Positions 1-15,354 of a stretch of 64,000 nucleotides of DNA are shown piece by piece. Positions within the stretch are counted from its first letter, which is position 1; each line of letters begins with the position of its first letter. The notes under the pieces are model-generated. The model was not told the DNA's origin. It searched no databases and worked only from the letters and a program-made list of their open reading frames with translations. This DNA comes from Helopsaltes ochotensis (lineage: Eukaryota; Chordata; Aves; Passeriformes; Locustellidae): positions 99,597 through 163,596 of the forward strand of contig VXBM01001002.1 of NCBI GenBank assembly GCA_013400155.1, given 5' to 3'. The position numbers were made by a program, and so were the translations under genes.

Positions 1-969
1 TCATATTTTGTGAGTTAAATAAATTATTCAAAGTTACCTTACACAGTCCTAGCATGTACTTATATTTCTCTCAGATCATAACACATTGACATATACTAAA
101 TACAACTAGTTTCTGTTTCCACTTTCTAGTTTCATCTCCCTTGTTTAGAAAAACTTGTTGTAGTCTCATTTTTATATCATGACCTCGCCAAGGTGAGTCT
201 TACATTTGTAGCCTGCAGAAATATTGGTCCAATCCTACTGCAGGTTGTCATTGCATTGTAATAAAATCCTTAAACACATGTATACCCTTAATGTGATTTA
301 AATAGTCTGTGTCAAGGCTAAGCTCTTTTAAGATTTTTCTTCATTTTGGGTTTAGCTGTATATCTGACAAAATGTTTGTAAAGACAAAAATAGATACTAA
401 TATCCACTTAAGAATGGGTAATTGCAAAGCTTTTATATTTTCCATGTATTTTCATTTTATCTCTAGGGAATACCCACAAGTCTTAAAACACTGGCAGCAT
501 TTAAATTCAGGTGTCTCATTTCAAGGTTCCCTGTAAACTTGCAGTATCAACCTGCTCACTGGAAGTTATTTACTGATCTGAAAATAAGCAACAGTATAAA
601 AGGCAGACAGAATCAGAGTCAGCCAAAACAATACGTCTTAGAAAATCTCTAGGCTGTCCAAGTCTTGTAGGACTGGCCTGTTTTAGGCAGGTTTGATTGT
701 CCAAGCCAATTTATCCATATCAATGTGGCCGTGGCATCAAGAAGATATGCATACACAGTGCAAACCTGGCTGCTCCCATGGCTGAAATCACTTTTCCCAC
801 ACTAACATGGCTTTGGAGCAAAGCCATTGCTGATACAGATTTCGTGTCACTCAGAAGCACAAAGAAGAGCCAAATATCCCCTTCATTTGGTCACCTTTTA
901 CACCTACCTAATTCAAGATACACTGTGTGTAAGACCTGTTGAACTGTGTGACCTAAAGACATGCTCATT
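1..969. other. Unique AT-rich sequence, no gene seen
   Basis: I see no repeat of a family I recognise and no convincing coding region. The short open frames here have no recognisable domain and no splice context. The first clear feature begins near 970, where CR1 similarity starts. Confidence 0.5.
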
Positions 970-1838
970 GATGAAGACACTGAATCAATCAGGAGCAGCT
1001 GTCGACACCCACCCTCGAGGGCAGAGAGGCCCTGCAGAGAGACCTCAACAAATTAGAGAGATGGACAATCACCAACCACATGAAATTCAACAAGGGAAAA
1101 TGCAGGATGCTGCCCCTGGGGTAGAGAGCAGCACTGTGGAAAGTGCTGGGGGTCCTGGTCAGTGGCAAGTTGAACATGAGTCAGCAACGTCCTGGCAGCC
1201 AGGGGGCCACCCATGTCCTGGGGTGCATCAGGCACAGCATCACCAGCTACGCAAGGGAGGGATTGTCCTGCTCTGCTCTGCACTGGGGCAGCCTCACCTT
1301 GTGTCCTGTGTGCAGTTTGGGGTGCCACCATTTTAAAAAGACATTAAGCTATCAGAGAGGTTTCAAAGGAGGGATATTTTATGATGGTGAAGAGCTTGAG
1401 AGGAAGCCATGTGAGGAGTGGCTGAGATCACTTGGTCTGTTCCGCCTGGGGGACACTCGGGGGGGACCTCACTGTGCTCTTCAACATCCTTCTGAGGGGA
1501 AGTGGAGAGGCAGGGACCAATCTCTTTACTCTTATGACTGGGCCCGAGGAAACAACACAAAACTGAGTCAGGAGAAGTTTGGGTTAAAAAATATTAGGTT
1601 AAATTAATTAGGTTAAAGAATAGTAGGTAAATTTTTTCACTCAGAGGGTGGTTGGCCAATGGAACAGGCTCTCCCAGGGAGATGGTCAGGGCACCAAGCC
1701 TGACAGAATTCAACAGTGTTGGGACAATACTCTCAGGCACACGGTGTGTGTGAGGTGTCCTGTGTAGGGCCAGGAGCTGGACTTCATGATCCTGATGGGT
1801 CCCTTCATCTTATTTTATGGTTCTATGATTCAGTGATA
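970..1838 (+). mobile_element. CR1 non-LTR retrotransposon, 5'-truncated and decayed
   Basis: This is the 3' part of a CR1 LINE on the plus strand. In one frame around 1013-1120 it reads [17 protein letters not shown], then [14 protein letters not shown], which matches the end of the CR1 reverse-transcriptase ORF as I know it. A frameshifted stretch near 1200-1330 resembles the next part of that ORF. The 3' untranslated region follows, with 'actcagagggtggttggcc' near 1640 and a tail ending 'ggttctatgattcagtga'. Frameshifts, stops and a small duplication of 'aattaggttaaa' near 1595-1620 show that it is dead. The overlapping open frames at 827-1607 and their antisense partners are by-products of its higher GC content. 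Truncation at the 5' end is normal for CR1. The 5' boundary is approximate. Confidence 0.9.
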
Positions 1839-2862
1839 TTTATGTGTATCCTTTAAAGGCTGAAAGGCATAGAATAAATAAGTCCTGGAAAAAGCACGCA
1901 AGTAAAATGGTGAACAAATGATATAGCAAAGCATATATTGACTCTATGATAAGAAAATAGACCTGAGGTCTTATTTTAGCCTTTCTTCCATGTTAAAACA
2001 AAATATATCTATTCTCCACTTGAGCTCCTATTTTGATAACTACAAGAATCTCAGCATGAAGGAGTTTGATTCAAAGTTTAAGTTGTCCAAATCACACACA
2101 GACAGCTACACACCAGAATCTTGTAAGCCACACAAGCTTATAAAATCAGGATAAAAACTGAAATGGTAATTACAGAAGAGTGATACATTAAATAATATAA
2201 ATTAAGCAGAATTTCTGCTTTGAGCAGCACAAAAAAATTCCATTTCAGTGCCATTCCTTCTCTGAGTGAAGTGAGCAGCAACATTCTCAGCATTTCAAAT
2301 CTGTCTTATAATTTCACCTTGTTTTTTCTCAAATCTGAAGAGCAAAATGTGTGTCTGAAATAACTGAAGCCATGTTTTTTTTTGTGGGTTTTGTGAAATT
2401 TAGTTGTTTCTCCTCCTCTTAAGTAGGGATATTAATTCTGGTGTTCTTATAATATTATGACATTATAATCAGTTAATGTTAATGTGCTTTCCAGCAACAA
2501 AGCAATACAGACAAGTGCTGTCAAATTTTCCTTGTGAAATCCTGAAGATATTTCCCAGATGTGTATGAAAGGGTTAAAGGCAAAACTCTATACTCAGACT
2601 GGTTTTCTTTCTGTTCTCCTATTTGTCCATAAAGATAGCTTTAATTAGTACTTGCCTGGAAACAATTTTGGTATGTATTAAGTGTAATCAGTATGGAGAA
2701 AAGCTGATGAATAGTTATAAAAATAGCATCCAAACATCAAAGTCGCTTTTATAAGAAGAAATATTATTATATGAGATTGTACAGAAGTGTTGCCATGTCA
2801 CAATGAAGTGCTCTATCTGCTTGTCACATTAACATAGCAATAGGAACAGTGGTTAATTCATA
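1839..2862. other. Unique sequence, nothing recognised
   Basis: AT-rich sequence without a recognised repeat or an open frame worth reporting. Confidence 0.5.
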
Positions 2863-2960
2863 TTCACAGAATCACAGTCTCAGAATCATTAGGGTTGGAA
2901 GGGACCTCTGAGGAGTCCAACCCCTTTGCCAAGGCAGGGTCACCTAAAGCAGGTTACAAA
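2863..2960 (-). mobile_element. CR1 3'-end fragment, antisense
   Basis: The plus strand reads 'cacagaatcacagtctcag', then 'gggttggaagggacctctga', then 'gtccaacccc' and 'aggcagggtcacctaaagca'. This is the reverse complement of the CR1 3' tail that is very common in bird genomes. Only about 100 bp is clear. Similarity may run on weakly to about 3000 as a decayed copy of the adjoining 3' region. Confidence 0.9.
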
Positions 2961-4923
<1,963 letters not shown>

Positions 4924-5280
4924 ATGCATTTTAATTACCTAGTCTTCTAGTCTTTTCAACTCTTGAACAGAATCATTACATTCATTACAGAGGCAAAATA
5001 AAGCTGTTTGCTTTTCTAAAGAGAAATGAGGCAAAATTCTACAAAACATACATGTGAATTAGTCTGCTTAGACTTTATGTAGTCCAGACGTTTTTGCTGT
5101 CCATGAAATGATGGATTTTTCTAATGTGGAAAACTTACAGAGTTCTGTGTTCCTTATTTGTCTTTTCATCAACAAATATCCCAAGGGAATCCCAAAGTTT
5201 AGATCATGATGGAAACAGGTCACCCCACTCAGTAAATAGTATGAAAATTAACTGTGTAGTCAAATAAAGAAAATATTAAA

Positions 5281-5366
5281 AACCAAACAAACAGAAACCA
5301 AAAAAAAGAAAAAAGAAAAAAGAAAAAACAAAAAACCAAAAAACCCACCAAAAACCAAAAACAAAC
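5281..5366. repeat. A-rich low-complexity tract
   Basis: About 85 bases of A broken by single C or G residues, such as 'aaaaaagaaaaaagaaaaaa' followed by 'ccaaaaaacccaccaaaaac'. It resembles a degenerated poly-A or (AAAAAG)n tract. Confidence 0.85.
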
Positions 5367-5866
5367 CTGCATCATCTAACTTAGATGATAAATAAAAGCC
5401 AAAAGAGCTTTTAGGGAGGCAGTTTGTAGATCACAGACAGGAGTCTAAAATACAGATTTTGCATTCTCTCCCTGAATTTACGATTTGGACTCAATACACT
5501 CACAGCAGGCTCCTGTAAAAGATTGTTATTTCCCAAATTTGTTTTGCACCACAGAAGTGGAGTACCAGACTTTTTCAAAGATAAAATGTTTCACATAATT
5601 AGCATGATATACCACTTTTTAAATTTTTTAACAGGTGTAATTTCTGCATTTACCCCCAGCCATTTTAGTAAAAATTATCCTGATCCATATCAACACATTT
5701 TCTTCTCAAAAAACATTTTTCTAGATGCAGGGGGAAAAGCACAACAGTTTTTTTGTCTGTAAAGATATTGACGTCAATAACATTGAACTTGCTTGTTCCA
5801 AGATCCAGTCCCACCTGGGAAGTTGAATGGTATGATGAAGTTTTGTGCAGTTAACAGACCATGATT

Positions 5867-5914
5867 AACAAAGAAGCAAGAGCAAGATCTGTGTCTTCCT
5901 CTTGCTTCTTTGTT
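5867..5914. repeat. Perfect 16-bp inverted repeat
   Basis: The left arm 'aacaaagaagcaagag' (5867-5882) is exactly complementary to the right arm 'ctcttgcttctttgtt' (5899-5914), with a 16-base spacer. It can form a hairpin or cruciform. The arms are purine- or pyrimidine-biased. It is short for a microRNA precursor, and no matching terminal repeats of a transposon were found. Confidence 0.9.
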
Positions 5915-8900
5915 CTTCATTATGTAACTGATATATTCTCAAAAAGAGTGTCAGGTTGAACAGAAACACAGCTGTCAGCAGAAAACTGCAAAAAAGAACA
6001 TGAGTAGGCCTTTAAAAGAGTCACTTGGTTGTTAGGGAAATACCCATCACTATCTCCAGCCCTCTTTTGAAATCTCCCTGTTTTGTTTTTCAGACATGAG
6101 AGGGTGAGATCTGTTTGGAACCGAAATACTGCAAGTTATAGTCCCATCCCCCCAGCCAATGTCCTCTGCTGCTGTCCTGGGTCACATAATCTCTTCACTC
6201 CATTTCTGTCTCAGTGAATTATAATAATAATAGCTAATTTTTGTGCTTTTAAAGGATGCCAGAGACTTCATTAGAATAGTTTTTCTGCAGCAGCATGAAG
6301 GGGAACAGTATCTGAGGTAAACCTTTCTTTTATTGGACCCTTTTTTTTAAGCATTATTTCCCTAAATTTGCTTTCTTTTCAGTGTTAGTTCTTATGATTG
6401 CTGTTACTCCCTTGTGCCAAGTGTTAGATTCCTTCATGTTAGTTCACATTTCCACTCTCTGTGTTTCATTCATGCTTATTTCTCTGGCAGACATTCCTGA
6501 ACATTAAACTGCAAAAGCTAAATTACTTCTCACATTCCTCTTCCAGCATAGCCTGCAACACTGTAGTATTTCCATCAGAAGGAAGCCCTGGAAATTGCTT
6601 TTCCCTCAGCATTCCAACACTTTGTCTTTCCTCTCTAAGCATTCAGAGGCACCTATCCTGTAAAAGGTCTTTGATTTGCAATATTGTTTAATAAAAATAT
6701 TATGACATGGGGTTTATTCTGATGAGCACCTTTGACTTTTCAGTCTGTTGTGTTTTACTATGGAAGCTAGAATCACCTTTGCAGTCTGAGGAATGGAATT
6801 ATGTAAACAGAGAGGATAAGTCTCATTCATAGAGCCTGAAGAAGTAGCTGTGCTGCTTATACCTACACCTCAGCAGCCCAGGCTAGAGTGGTCAAATCTT
6901 GCTCTGGTGCATCAGACAGAGATGAGAAAAAATAAGGAAAAAGAAGTTTAGGGAAAAAAAACCCTGAATTTTTTTAAATGAAAATAAACAAAAAAAATTT
7001 AACTGCCAAAAAGATGCCAGTACTGAAAATTAAGACTTATGAAAGCAAGGGAAATAACCTACAGTACTTGGAAGAAGTAATTGGAGAAGAAAGGTGAACT
7101 CTGTAAGATTTGGCTACAGTAATTTTAGTGGAACCAGGAAACTGTCCAGCTAGGTAAGCTGTATGACCTGACAGTCAGGAGAATAGTATATCTGTTGTCC
7201 ATCAGGTTATATCTATTCATAGGCTGTAATTGGTTAAGAGCAGCTGCTTTTCATTCTTCTGATGTTAAGGCATGCCAATGACAATACCCAGAATCGCCAG
7301 AGATGTTTATTAAACTGGCATTTGCAAATATCATACAATTTATTATCTCTACTGGGCATCTAAGTATTTTATTCAAGTCATGAAGACAAGATAGGACAAT
7401 GAGAAAAAGGAGGAATATTTAAATAAAATATAAGGGAACTTTCTGGCCCCACAATGTTTCTAAACAAGATGTACTGGAATTAATTAAGACTCAGGGTTCC
7501 AGCCCAACTCAGAGAAAGTGATGCATTTTATAAATCAGACTGAGAACATATTTCAAATAAATTGTAAGAGAATGAACCACATGCATTTGTCTTCTTTTCA
7601 GAGCACAAAAAAAAAATTGTGTCAAGAGATGTATTTGTTTTTGCTTAGTGGATGGAGGTTTTCCGAGAAATACTAATTTTACTGTATACTGTATTAGCTG
7701 CATTTTAGTGGTGTATCTCAACTTTTATTAAACTTATTTCCCACTGTTGTTCCCTTTTAGGATCTTGTTCCCTACTGGGCTGTATCTGTAATTTTCCTCT
7801 CACTCAGCTAGATGGGAAACAAAATGCAATAAGGGTCTCTAGCTTGTAATCAGAGAAGGTCATGGAAGTCCCCTCTATACTTTAACAGTTTCTGACACGG
7901 TAGAAATTTTCTGCTTAGATTCACAAATGAAAAGGGGTTAACCTCAGATTACTTTCTATATGGCTCTGCAGAAAACAGATAGAACTGAAAAATTGTTGAG
8001 GAAAAGCATCTCAGATATGGCTGTGGTTTTTGTAAGAAAAAAACCTGTCACAGAAACAGGATCCACAGGGAAGTGGTCATAGTGCCAGAAGTCAAAGAAT
8101 GTCTGGATGATGCATTTACTTGCATGGTTTAGTTTTAGGCAGCCCTGAAAGGAGCAGGAAATTGTATTTAAAGAACCTTTTTTGTCCTTTCCATCTTGAG
8201 AGATTCTATGATTATATAACATTCAGTTAACATTCAATTATATATAACACTCATATAACATTCAATTCCTTCACACCCAAAAATCCTGTCATCTACCATG
8301 TAAAAATGCACTGCTTCACACCTGTTCTCACCTCATGCCTCACTAACGATGCTTGTTTAAACATCACCACAGAAAAAAACTTTAGAGAAATGAGATCAGG
8401 AATGATTTTCACCTTTACCAACAGTGCAAGAAACACAGTGGCATAGTGTCAGTATAAGAAATGTCACTCTATCTTAGACAATTAAGCTTTTTTAGCTCAC
8501 TGTTATTAACCTCTCCAGTGCATAATTGGCTCAACAGTAACATTTATATAGTCATGAAAACCATAGGTGATTCTTACATTATCATCTCTTCAGACATCTT
8601 TATTCCTCTTTGTCAAAGTAAATAGATCTAGAGCTGCATTTTAAAATACCCTGTGCAAGGTCTTAGTCTATGGTTTGCATTTTAAAAAACCTTCACATGA
8701 AACTACACCTAGGTTTGAGCAAGTGTAGGTATTGGTGTTATAAATGCACACTTTTTTCTTAAGCAGTGTTTCCTCACAAAAGAGAATGCAGATGTAAACC
8801 TTACTCTCTAGTGACATCCTTGCTTTACAGTTAAGGTGAAACTGAATGGAAAGCTCCAGCCATCTTAATTTTGCCTTGCTTTAGACAATTACAATCCATT

Positions 8901-11900
8901 TCAAGATTTGAGCTTTGCAAAACAGACATTTATATGTGGATTTGATATTTTTATCACGTCCCTAGGGGCCTGCTTCCGTCTATAGAGTATAAAAGAAGTA
9001 TGAGGTGGACAGCCTAGACATAGACATCTAGGATGAAATTCAGTTACCCAAAAAGAAGTGCTTACTACCATTTCAAACCTAACAAATTATCTCACTTTGT
9101 TTCAAGACCTATCCTTCTGTAAGTCCTGCATTATATCTAACTGAAGAAATTAGCAGACATTTCAGATAATACTAAATATCTGAAATGGTCCTAGAAAGCT
9201 CTGTCTGGAAACTGAAATCTACTTCTACACTTGAAACCCCTGGACATGATGAGATGAATCCAACCATTTGCTTTACACTTGCACTGGTTGGACGCTTAGG
9301 GAATGGGTACAAGGGTATATGTGGAGAAAAGCACTGGGTGCCATGAAGAACTCTGCCTAAGCAAAGACATTCAGCATCACTTCAGAGATCATGCCAAGTC
9401 CAAAATGTGCAGTTAAGACTTGGCAGGAAATGGCAGGGCTGTGGGCATAGTGCTGTATGCTGCCATATAGCAGCCAGATGGATACCTCCAAAGAGCTGAA
9501 AGAGGAGTAGGTGTCAATATTTAGACAAGGGAATTATTACTTGTGGGGAGCATTAAGCCTAAGTTTCAGACAGCATCAAGTATCCTGACATAGATACCAG
9601 CCCATATGCCGTACATCTAAGTTCTTGTTATCATCAGTGGTGATCTATACCTTCATGTAGCTGTCTACAACAAGGTCACAGTAAAGACAGAGACGCCTAA
9701 AGACATCTGTTCAGGTGATAAAACATGGTCATTTGCACCATCCTTTGAGGATGAGATGGATATGTCACTAGAATAGATGAATTGTACTGTCCCATCCTAA
9801 GAGCTTAGACATCTGTGTCACATACAGGCAACTACAGTTCCTGAAATTCAATGTCTCAATCCACAGCTGAACTTGACCCCCTGCATTTGGGGGATTTCTG
9901 TGGTCTATAGTTTTTGTCTCTAGAAATTCATAAGAGATCAGCTTGCTACATCTAAATATTAATGCCAGCTGTCCCAAATCAACCAAATTTCTGTGTTCCT
10001 CTCAAGCCAATAAAATGTCTGTCTTCAAGTTCCAGTGAAGTAAGTGTGTCATCCGTCATCCGGGGACTTCATTAGTTGATTTTTTCATGTAGCTGTGGAG
10101 GAACCAATCCTTTGGACTGCAGCTGGTCCTCCTTATGATGATGAGGAGGAGTGATCAGCTGTTCTAGTCTTTGCTTTGTTAGTCACTTGTTATCAGCACC
10201 ATAAATCCCTTTTCAGCATGAGATACATGATAGCTAACATCTAGCACAGAACAATTTGGCAATTACAAAAAATAACCCCAAAAGCAACCCTCAAAACCCC
10301 CCAAGAACATATTTTGCAATTTGAAACACTGATGTGCTCCATCTGATATACTCACCTGCTCACACATTACAGCCATGGCCACTGTAAATGAATCTTCATG
10401 CTGCAGAACAGGAATGCTCATGCGTTACTCAATTACACAGAGAATAAGTAACCATGCGAAGTTCCAGCTCCTTTTTTCACTTGAAGGCCTTATGTACCCC
10501 CTCCCTTTCAATGCAATTGCTCTGCAAAATGAAAAAGAAATAATTTTAATTTTAAGAATGCAAGGAAGTGTTGCTTGGCAACACAATGGATAAAAGATGT
10601 TCTGTGTCTGGTCTATAGCATGCCTCTTCAGAAACACTTCATATAGAGAAAGCCCTTTATTAGCAAGGATGTTTATTGAGATTTTTTTCCCCCCAGGCCA
10701 TTTTAATGTGCAATTCTTCTTTCAAAAGAACATAATTAGAATCCTTTGGCTTTATTTTACGAAGAAAAGTGTTCATATTTCACATAGAACTGATAAGGGG
10801 GAAAATTTGGTAAGAACTTACCAATGCACAGTTATTTGCACAACTATCACAGCAACTATCATATTCCTCAGTTACGATCATTTGCACCATTATGTGCTTT
10901 TGACTTCTAAAATCAGTATGCATTTTTCATGCATTACCAGTAATTACTAATGCTGTAGTTTCTGTACAAAGCAGGGGAGCCACCATGTCTTTTGTCTCTA
11001 CTGATAACAAGGCCATTCTTCCATTCTTCAACAATTTGTTAAAAAAAAAAAGGTGGTGATTTATGCAAAAAAAAAAGTCAGCAAAAAAATTTTGGTTGTT
11101 AATGAAAGTCCAGTTGTTATTGAAGTGTGTATGTGAATTCCAGAAAATAATTTTGTTGGATCATTTTTTAAATTAACCTTGCAGAATTGCTCAAGCTGAA
11201 AAAGATGATAGAGAGTAGCTTGTCTAGAGCTCTAGAGAAAAGCATTCAAGTGACAAAACACAAAGGTGCTTTCTTCCATCAATACTAAAGACATTTTAGT
11301 TTTAAACTCAGGGGAGGTGCATTCTCAGAGTGCAGATATTCACTCTTTCTAGTGTGGCATGTGCACATATGCTAAGAAGCTAAGACCTCCTATATTAATG
11401 TAGAAGTAGGTTAAACTAAGCAAGCAGGTCAGCAGACACTACACAAAATACCTTGAGATAGAGAGATTGGTATGTCTGAAAACTAAATCACTAAACTCAC
11501 AAACACTATCCATCTAAACCTCTGGATTCAAGAAATGGTTACTTTGCAGGCTCAGTCCTTAACTCATGAACTACCTTTTCAGTGTTAGCCAGATAACTTT
11601 TCCATACTGAGTCTCTCCTTAGACCACTGAGAAGCCCTCAGCAAGTCCTGCCTGAGTGGGAAAGTTCCCAGGGCAGAGCCCCTGGCCAGAGGTTGCAGAT
11701 ATATTACCATAGGGTTTACAGTTTGAAATATCTTTCTGCTTTGTTGGTATAATCTTGCTTATTCTATATTTATAATTTCTGCTGCAGGATCAAGACTAAG
11801 TTTCTGCTCTTTTTGAAGAAGACAAAGTTCAGCCTAGAAAAACATTGTGGTGCACACATTATTCTCATTAAAGTTTCTCAATTCACAGACACAAAAAGAA

Positions 11901-12814
11901 AAATATACACTCCTAGTGCAAAGTTCTATCTGCATATTGATTCATCATTCAAAAGGAGTTATTGTTACTGGATTACAGTATTTTTCAAAAGTCCATTGTG
12001 AAATACTTTTTCGCTGAATATATTTACACTATGAATTCTCCAGCTTACAAGCTGCACACAGCTGGAAACTGTGGACTTTGAATAAATTAGAATATTATTC
12101 TAAAGTTGAGGGTAGATTTAAATATCAGATTTGCACCCATGTCTACTGAAACATCCTTAATGAGTCTCCAGGGCACAACAAACTGCAGTTATTCTGCACA
12201 ATTTTGAATGAAAAGCCACAACTATCAAAGCAAAATAGCCTCATTGAAAGACAAATATGCTTTTTTCATCGTCCATCTATTTCACTGAGAACCTCAGATA
12301 ATCTCCACATGGAACACAATATTAGTTGTAAGTCATAATATAGCTAGCTAAGGTGGCATTATTTTTCTTGTGCTACACACAATTGACCAGGCAGGAAAAA
12401 AATATATGTAAAACTCCTCTGACAGAAAGATTTTTACTGGTTTTCAAAGAATTCACACATTACCCGGTAAAGCCTACTAAAGCAGTAACGTAAGAAAATT
12501 CTGGTCTTCTTAGCTATTGTGACATACAATGCATGGTGATTAACACAGAGGAATATGCACAGGGTCAATGAGCCAATGGGATAAGTAACTAAAATTAGTA
12601 AGTGATCATTATACCATTTTTACTGCATCCTCTTTTCCCCATTTTCCCTACAATTATTATTCAAGTTTCTTTCAAACGTCTGTGAGATTTTTGGAAGATA
12701 TTAAGATGCATTTTTCTGAACAGATTTCTTTTACTAATATTATCACCACAACATTATGTTTTCCAGGAGAACTATATGCTGCAATTCTCCTTAATATTTC
12801 ATTCCTCACTAATT

Positions 12815-13142
12815 AGCGGACAACAAGCTGTCCATGAGCCAGCAGTGTGTCCTTAGGGCCAAAAAGGTCAATGCTGTCTTGAGGACCATCAGGAAGAACA
12901 TTGGCAGCAGGTCAAGAGAGATGATTCTACCCCTTCACTCAGTCCTGGAGAGGTCACATCTGGAGTCCTGTGTCCAGTTCTGGGCTCCCCAGCACAAGAG
13001 AGACATGAAGACATTCAGGAACCATCTGGATGCAATCCTGTGCCATGCTCTCTAGGACTGCCCTGCTTGAGCAGGAAGGCTGGACCAGATGGCCCCTTGT
13101 GTTCCCTTCCAACCTTACCTGCTCTGTGATTCTGTGACAAAT
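12815..13142 (+). mobile_element. CR1 retrotransposon fragment with internal deletion
   Basis: The first part (12819-13010) reads in one frame as DNKLSMSQQCVLRAKKVN, then SRSREMILPLHSVLERSHLE and SCVQFWAPQHKRDM, which matches the CR1 reverse-transcriptase C-terminus. At about 13010 it jumps directly to CR1 3' untranslated sequence ('cctgcttgagcaggaaggct', then 'cccttccaacctt' and 'gctctgtgattctgtgaca'). The few hundred bases normally between these parts are missing, so the copy carries an internal deletion. The ATG at 12834 lies inside the CR1 ORF, so the 73-residue open frame there is not an independent gene. Confidence 0.92.
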
Positions 13143-14300
13143 ATTGCAAGATATAGGAGAGTTTCACATCTCCTCCCCCCATCTCTGACAGAAAAATTCA
13201 CTCTAGTAGGAAGAGAGCCAGGGACAGAGTTCTGGAAAGTCTAGTCTCTGACATCATTATTATGTGCAATCAATGCAAGGTTACATATAAAAAAGAGAAA
13301 TGATCTCTTAAGATGTTTGAGGAGTAAGGGGAAAATAACTGCTATTGTAGTGCCGGCTACACAATTCATGAAATACATATATTTCTTGTCAGATATGATT
13401 TGAAAATATAAACTGAATTTGGAAAACATACAGAAGGAGATGCTAAGACAGTAGGAAGATAAAGGTTCAGTTATCTAAGAGAAGATTGGAATAATTATTG
13501 ACCTGATTTGATGAAGTTTAGGTTGGAAGGAACAATGGTGAAAGCTTATCAGAGAGACAGAAGGACGTGTAAGGAAGACAATAAGGCAGCACTGGCACAA
13601 GAAAGAGATGGGTTTCAAATGACCATGAGCAGGTTCAGATCATCTCATGGTGCCCCTCTCAAACCCAGCAGCAGGGAATCTAGCCAGCGCCCGAGGGGGA
13701 GCACAGTGCAGGCTGGCACTTACAAAGTCTACAGGAATTGTATAAATTCAATTTTTTCTGTAAATAATAAAGGTAATTCAGTAATATATTTTCATTGGAA
13801 CCACTGGGATGTATGAAGTAAGTTTACACAAACCTAGTATATTAGTGTCAACTTAAAAAGAAGAAAAGACTATCTTCAGCTGACTTCACTGGGAAGTGGT
13901 GAGTTCAGCCATCCAAAGTCTAAACAGATTGAATGTAGAAAAGATTTCTACTGTTGTAAATATGAAAATAATAGACGTATACCCTAAAATGGACCAGAGA
14001 GAACATTGCACTATTCCAACACAGATTTTGTGTCTCAGTTACATTTAAACCTGCTCAAAGGGCTAATGTCATTATAGAAAAAAAATGCCTGTGTAAGTGA
14101 CAAACTCGTTTGCCATAAAAGCCATGAATAGAGGTGAGCACTGCATTCTAAACTACATTTTATGTACATTTTATATTTAATCTAAATCCAGTTTAAAGTA
14201 CAGTGTTCATCCAGAGGCAATGCTTGGATAATAACTGGCCGAACCTACTTGTACAGTCCAAACAAAATTGAGGTGATGATTTTTAATTCACAACATATGA

Positions 14301-14339
14301 CATGACATGACATGACATGACATGACATGACATGACATG
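14301..14339. repeat. (CATGA)n microsatellite, about 7.8 units
   Basis: Perfect head-to-tail CATGA copies preceded by one imperfect copy and followed by 'gatagatgg'. Each CATG core is self-complementary. Confidence 0.97.
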
Positions 14340-15322
14340 GATAGATGGGTTTTGTCTGTCTCTCCTTGATCTCTCCTTTTGATCAAAAGTCATGCTGAAC
14401 ATCTATGAATACAGAAGATTGTTTTCAATGAGAGGATGCTAGGAGGGAGTAAGAGTCTACTGCAAAACACCCACAAGAAGGAAGATAAATACCTTATATA
14501 AGGTGTCATATATTTTTTACTGGATAGCTAAATTAAAATATATATTTAGCTTTGGCCACCAATATTATTATTCTCCTAATTTATTTTTTTTTAATCAGAG
14601 AAGCCTAATTAAGTTGAAATAAAGTTTTTAAATTAACAGTTTACAACTTATTTTTCAGATGTTTTAACAAAACTGTAATTGTCCTTAAAGAAAATCCTTG
14701 CTTTTGGAGTTCAAAAGCCAGAACAAGGCCTGCACACCAATCCAGATCTTCAAAGAAGGTACTCATTTCAGACCAAGTGTCACACACCTGTTTTGGCACA
14801 GAAGTAGAGTATCCCATCTCCTTGAGAAGTTAAAATAATAATGCAGTCATTTCTATAATTTTAATTAGTTAATTACAGGCTCTTATCAATTATTAACCTG
14901 CACACAAGACTGCCTAAGAACATTTGAGTGCTTCTCATTGAAGTTGTCTGAAGTATGGGACCAGTTCTGCATGACTTCTCCTCACTAGCCTTGTAGATGC
15001 ACTGTGTGATCTGTCAGGATTGCTCAGTCTTACTATAAAGAAAAGCTCACCAAGATTAAATCAGATTGATCAGTTTTAGAGAGGGATAATTTTTGCCCAT
15101 TTTTTTGTAAGCACCCCTCTATTATAAAAACATGGAGTTGGGTTCTCTTTGTTTATCACTGTCATTTAGCCCTTTTTTTAACCACGGTGTCCTAATGTTG
15201 CCACTTCACAAGCTATCAATGAATGATTCAGTGTAGGCTTCTCAAATATTTAACCTCCCACTGAAGGCTTTTTCTGAAACATCTGACATACGATACACTT
15301 TAGCATATCAGTACATATGTAC

Positions 15323-15348
<26 letters not shown>
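15323..15348. repeat. (TA)n dinucleotide tract inside a near-palindrome
   Basis: Thirteen TA units. The flanks 'gtacatatgtac' on the left and 'catatagtatgt' on the right are partly complementary, so the whole segment 15311-15360 can fold on itself. Confidence 0.95.

Positions 15349-15354
<6 letters not shown>

Noticed and set aside
827..1607. Open frames of 169 and 154 codons and their antisense frames
   Set aside because: They lie on the CR1 copy at 970-1838 and do not follow its reverse-transcriptase frame throughout; they result from its GC-richer composition.
5867..5914. microRNA precursor
   Set aside because: The 48-base hairpin with a 16-bp stem is shorter than typical precursors, and pairing does not continue beyond the arms.
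8980..9000. TATAAAAG motif
   Set aside because: A single motif without CCAAT or GC boxes, LTR ends or a following gene; expected by chance in AT-rich DNA.
13508..13560. Possible extra CR1 tail ('ggttggaaggaacaatgg')
   Set aside because: Only about 15 bases resemble CR1 and the flanks do not continue the match.
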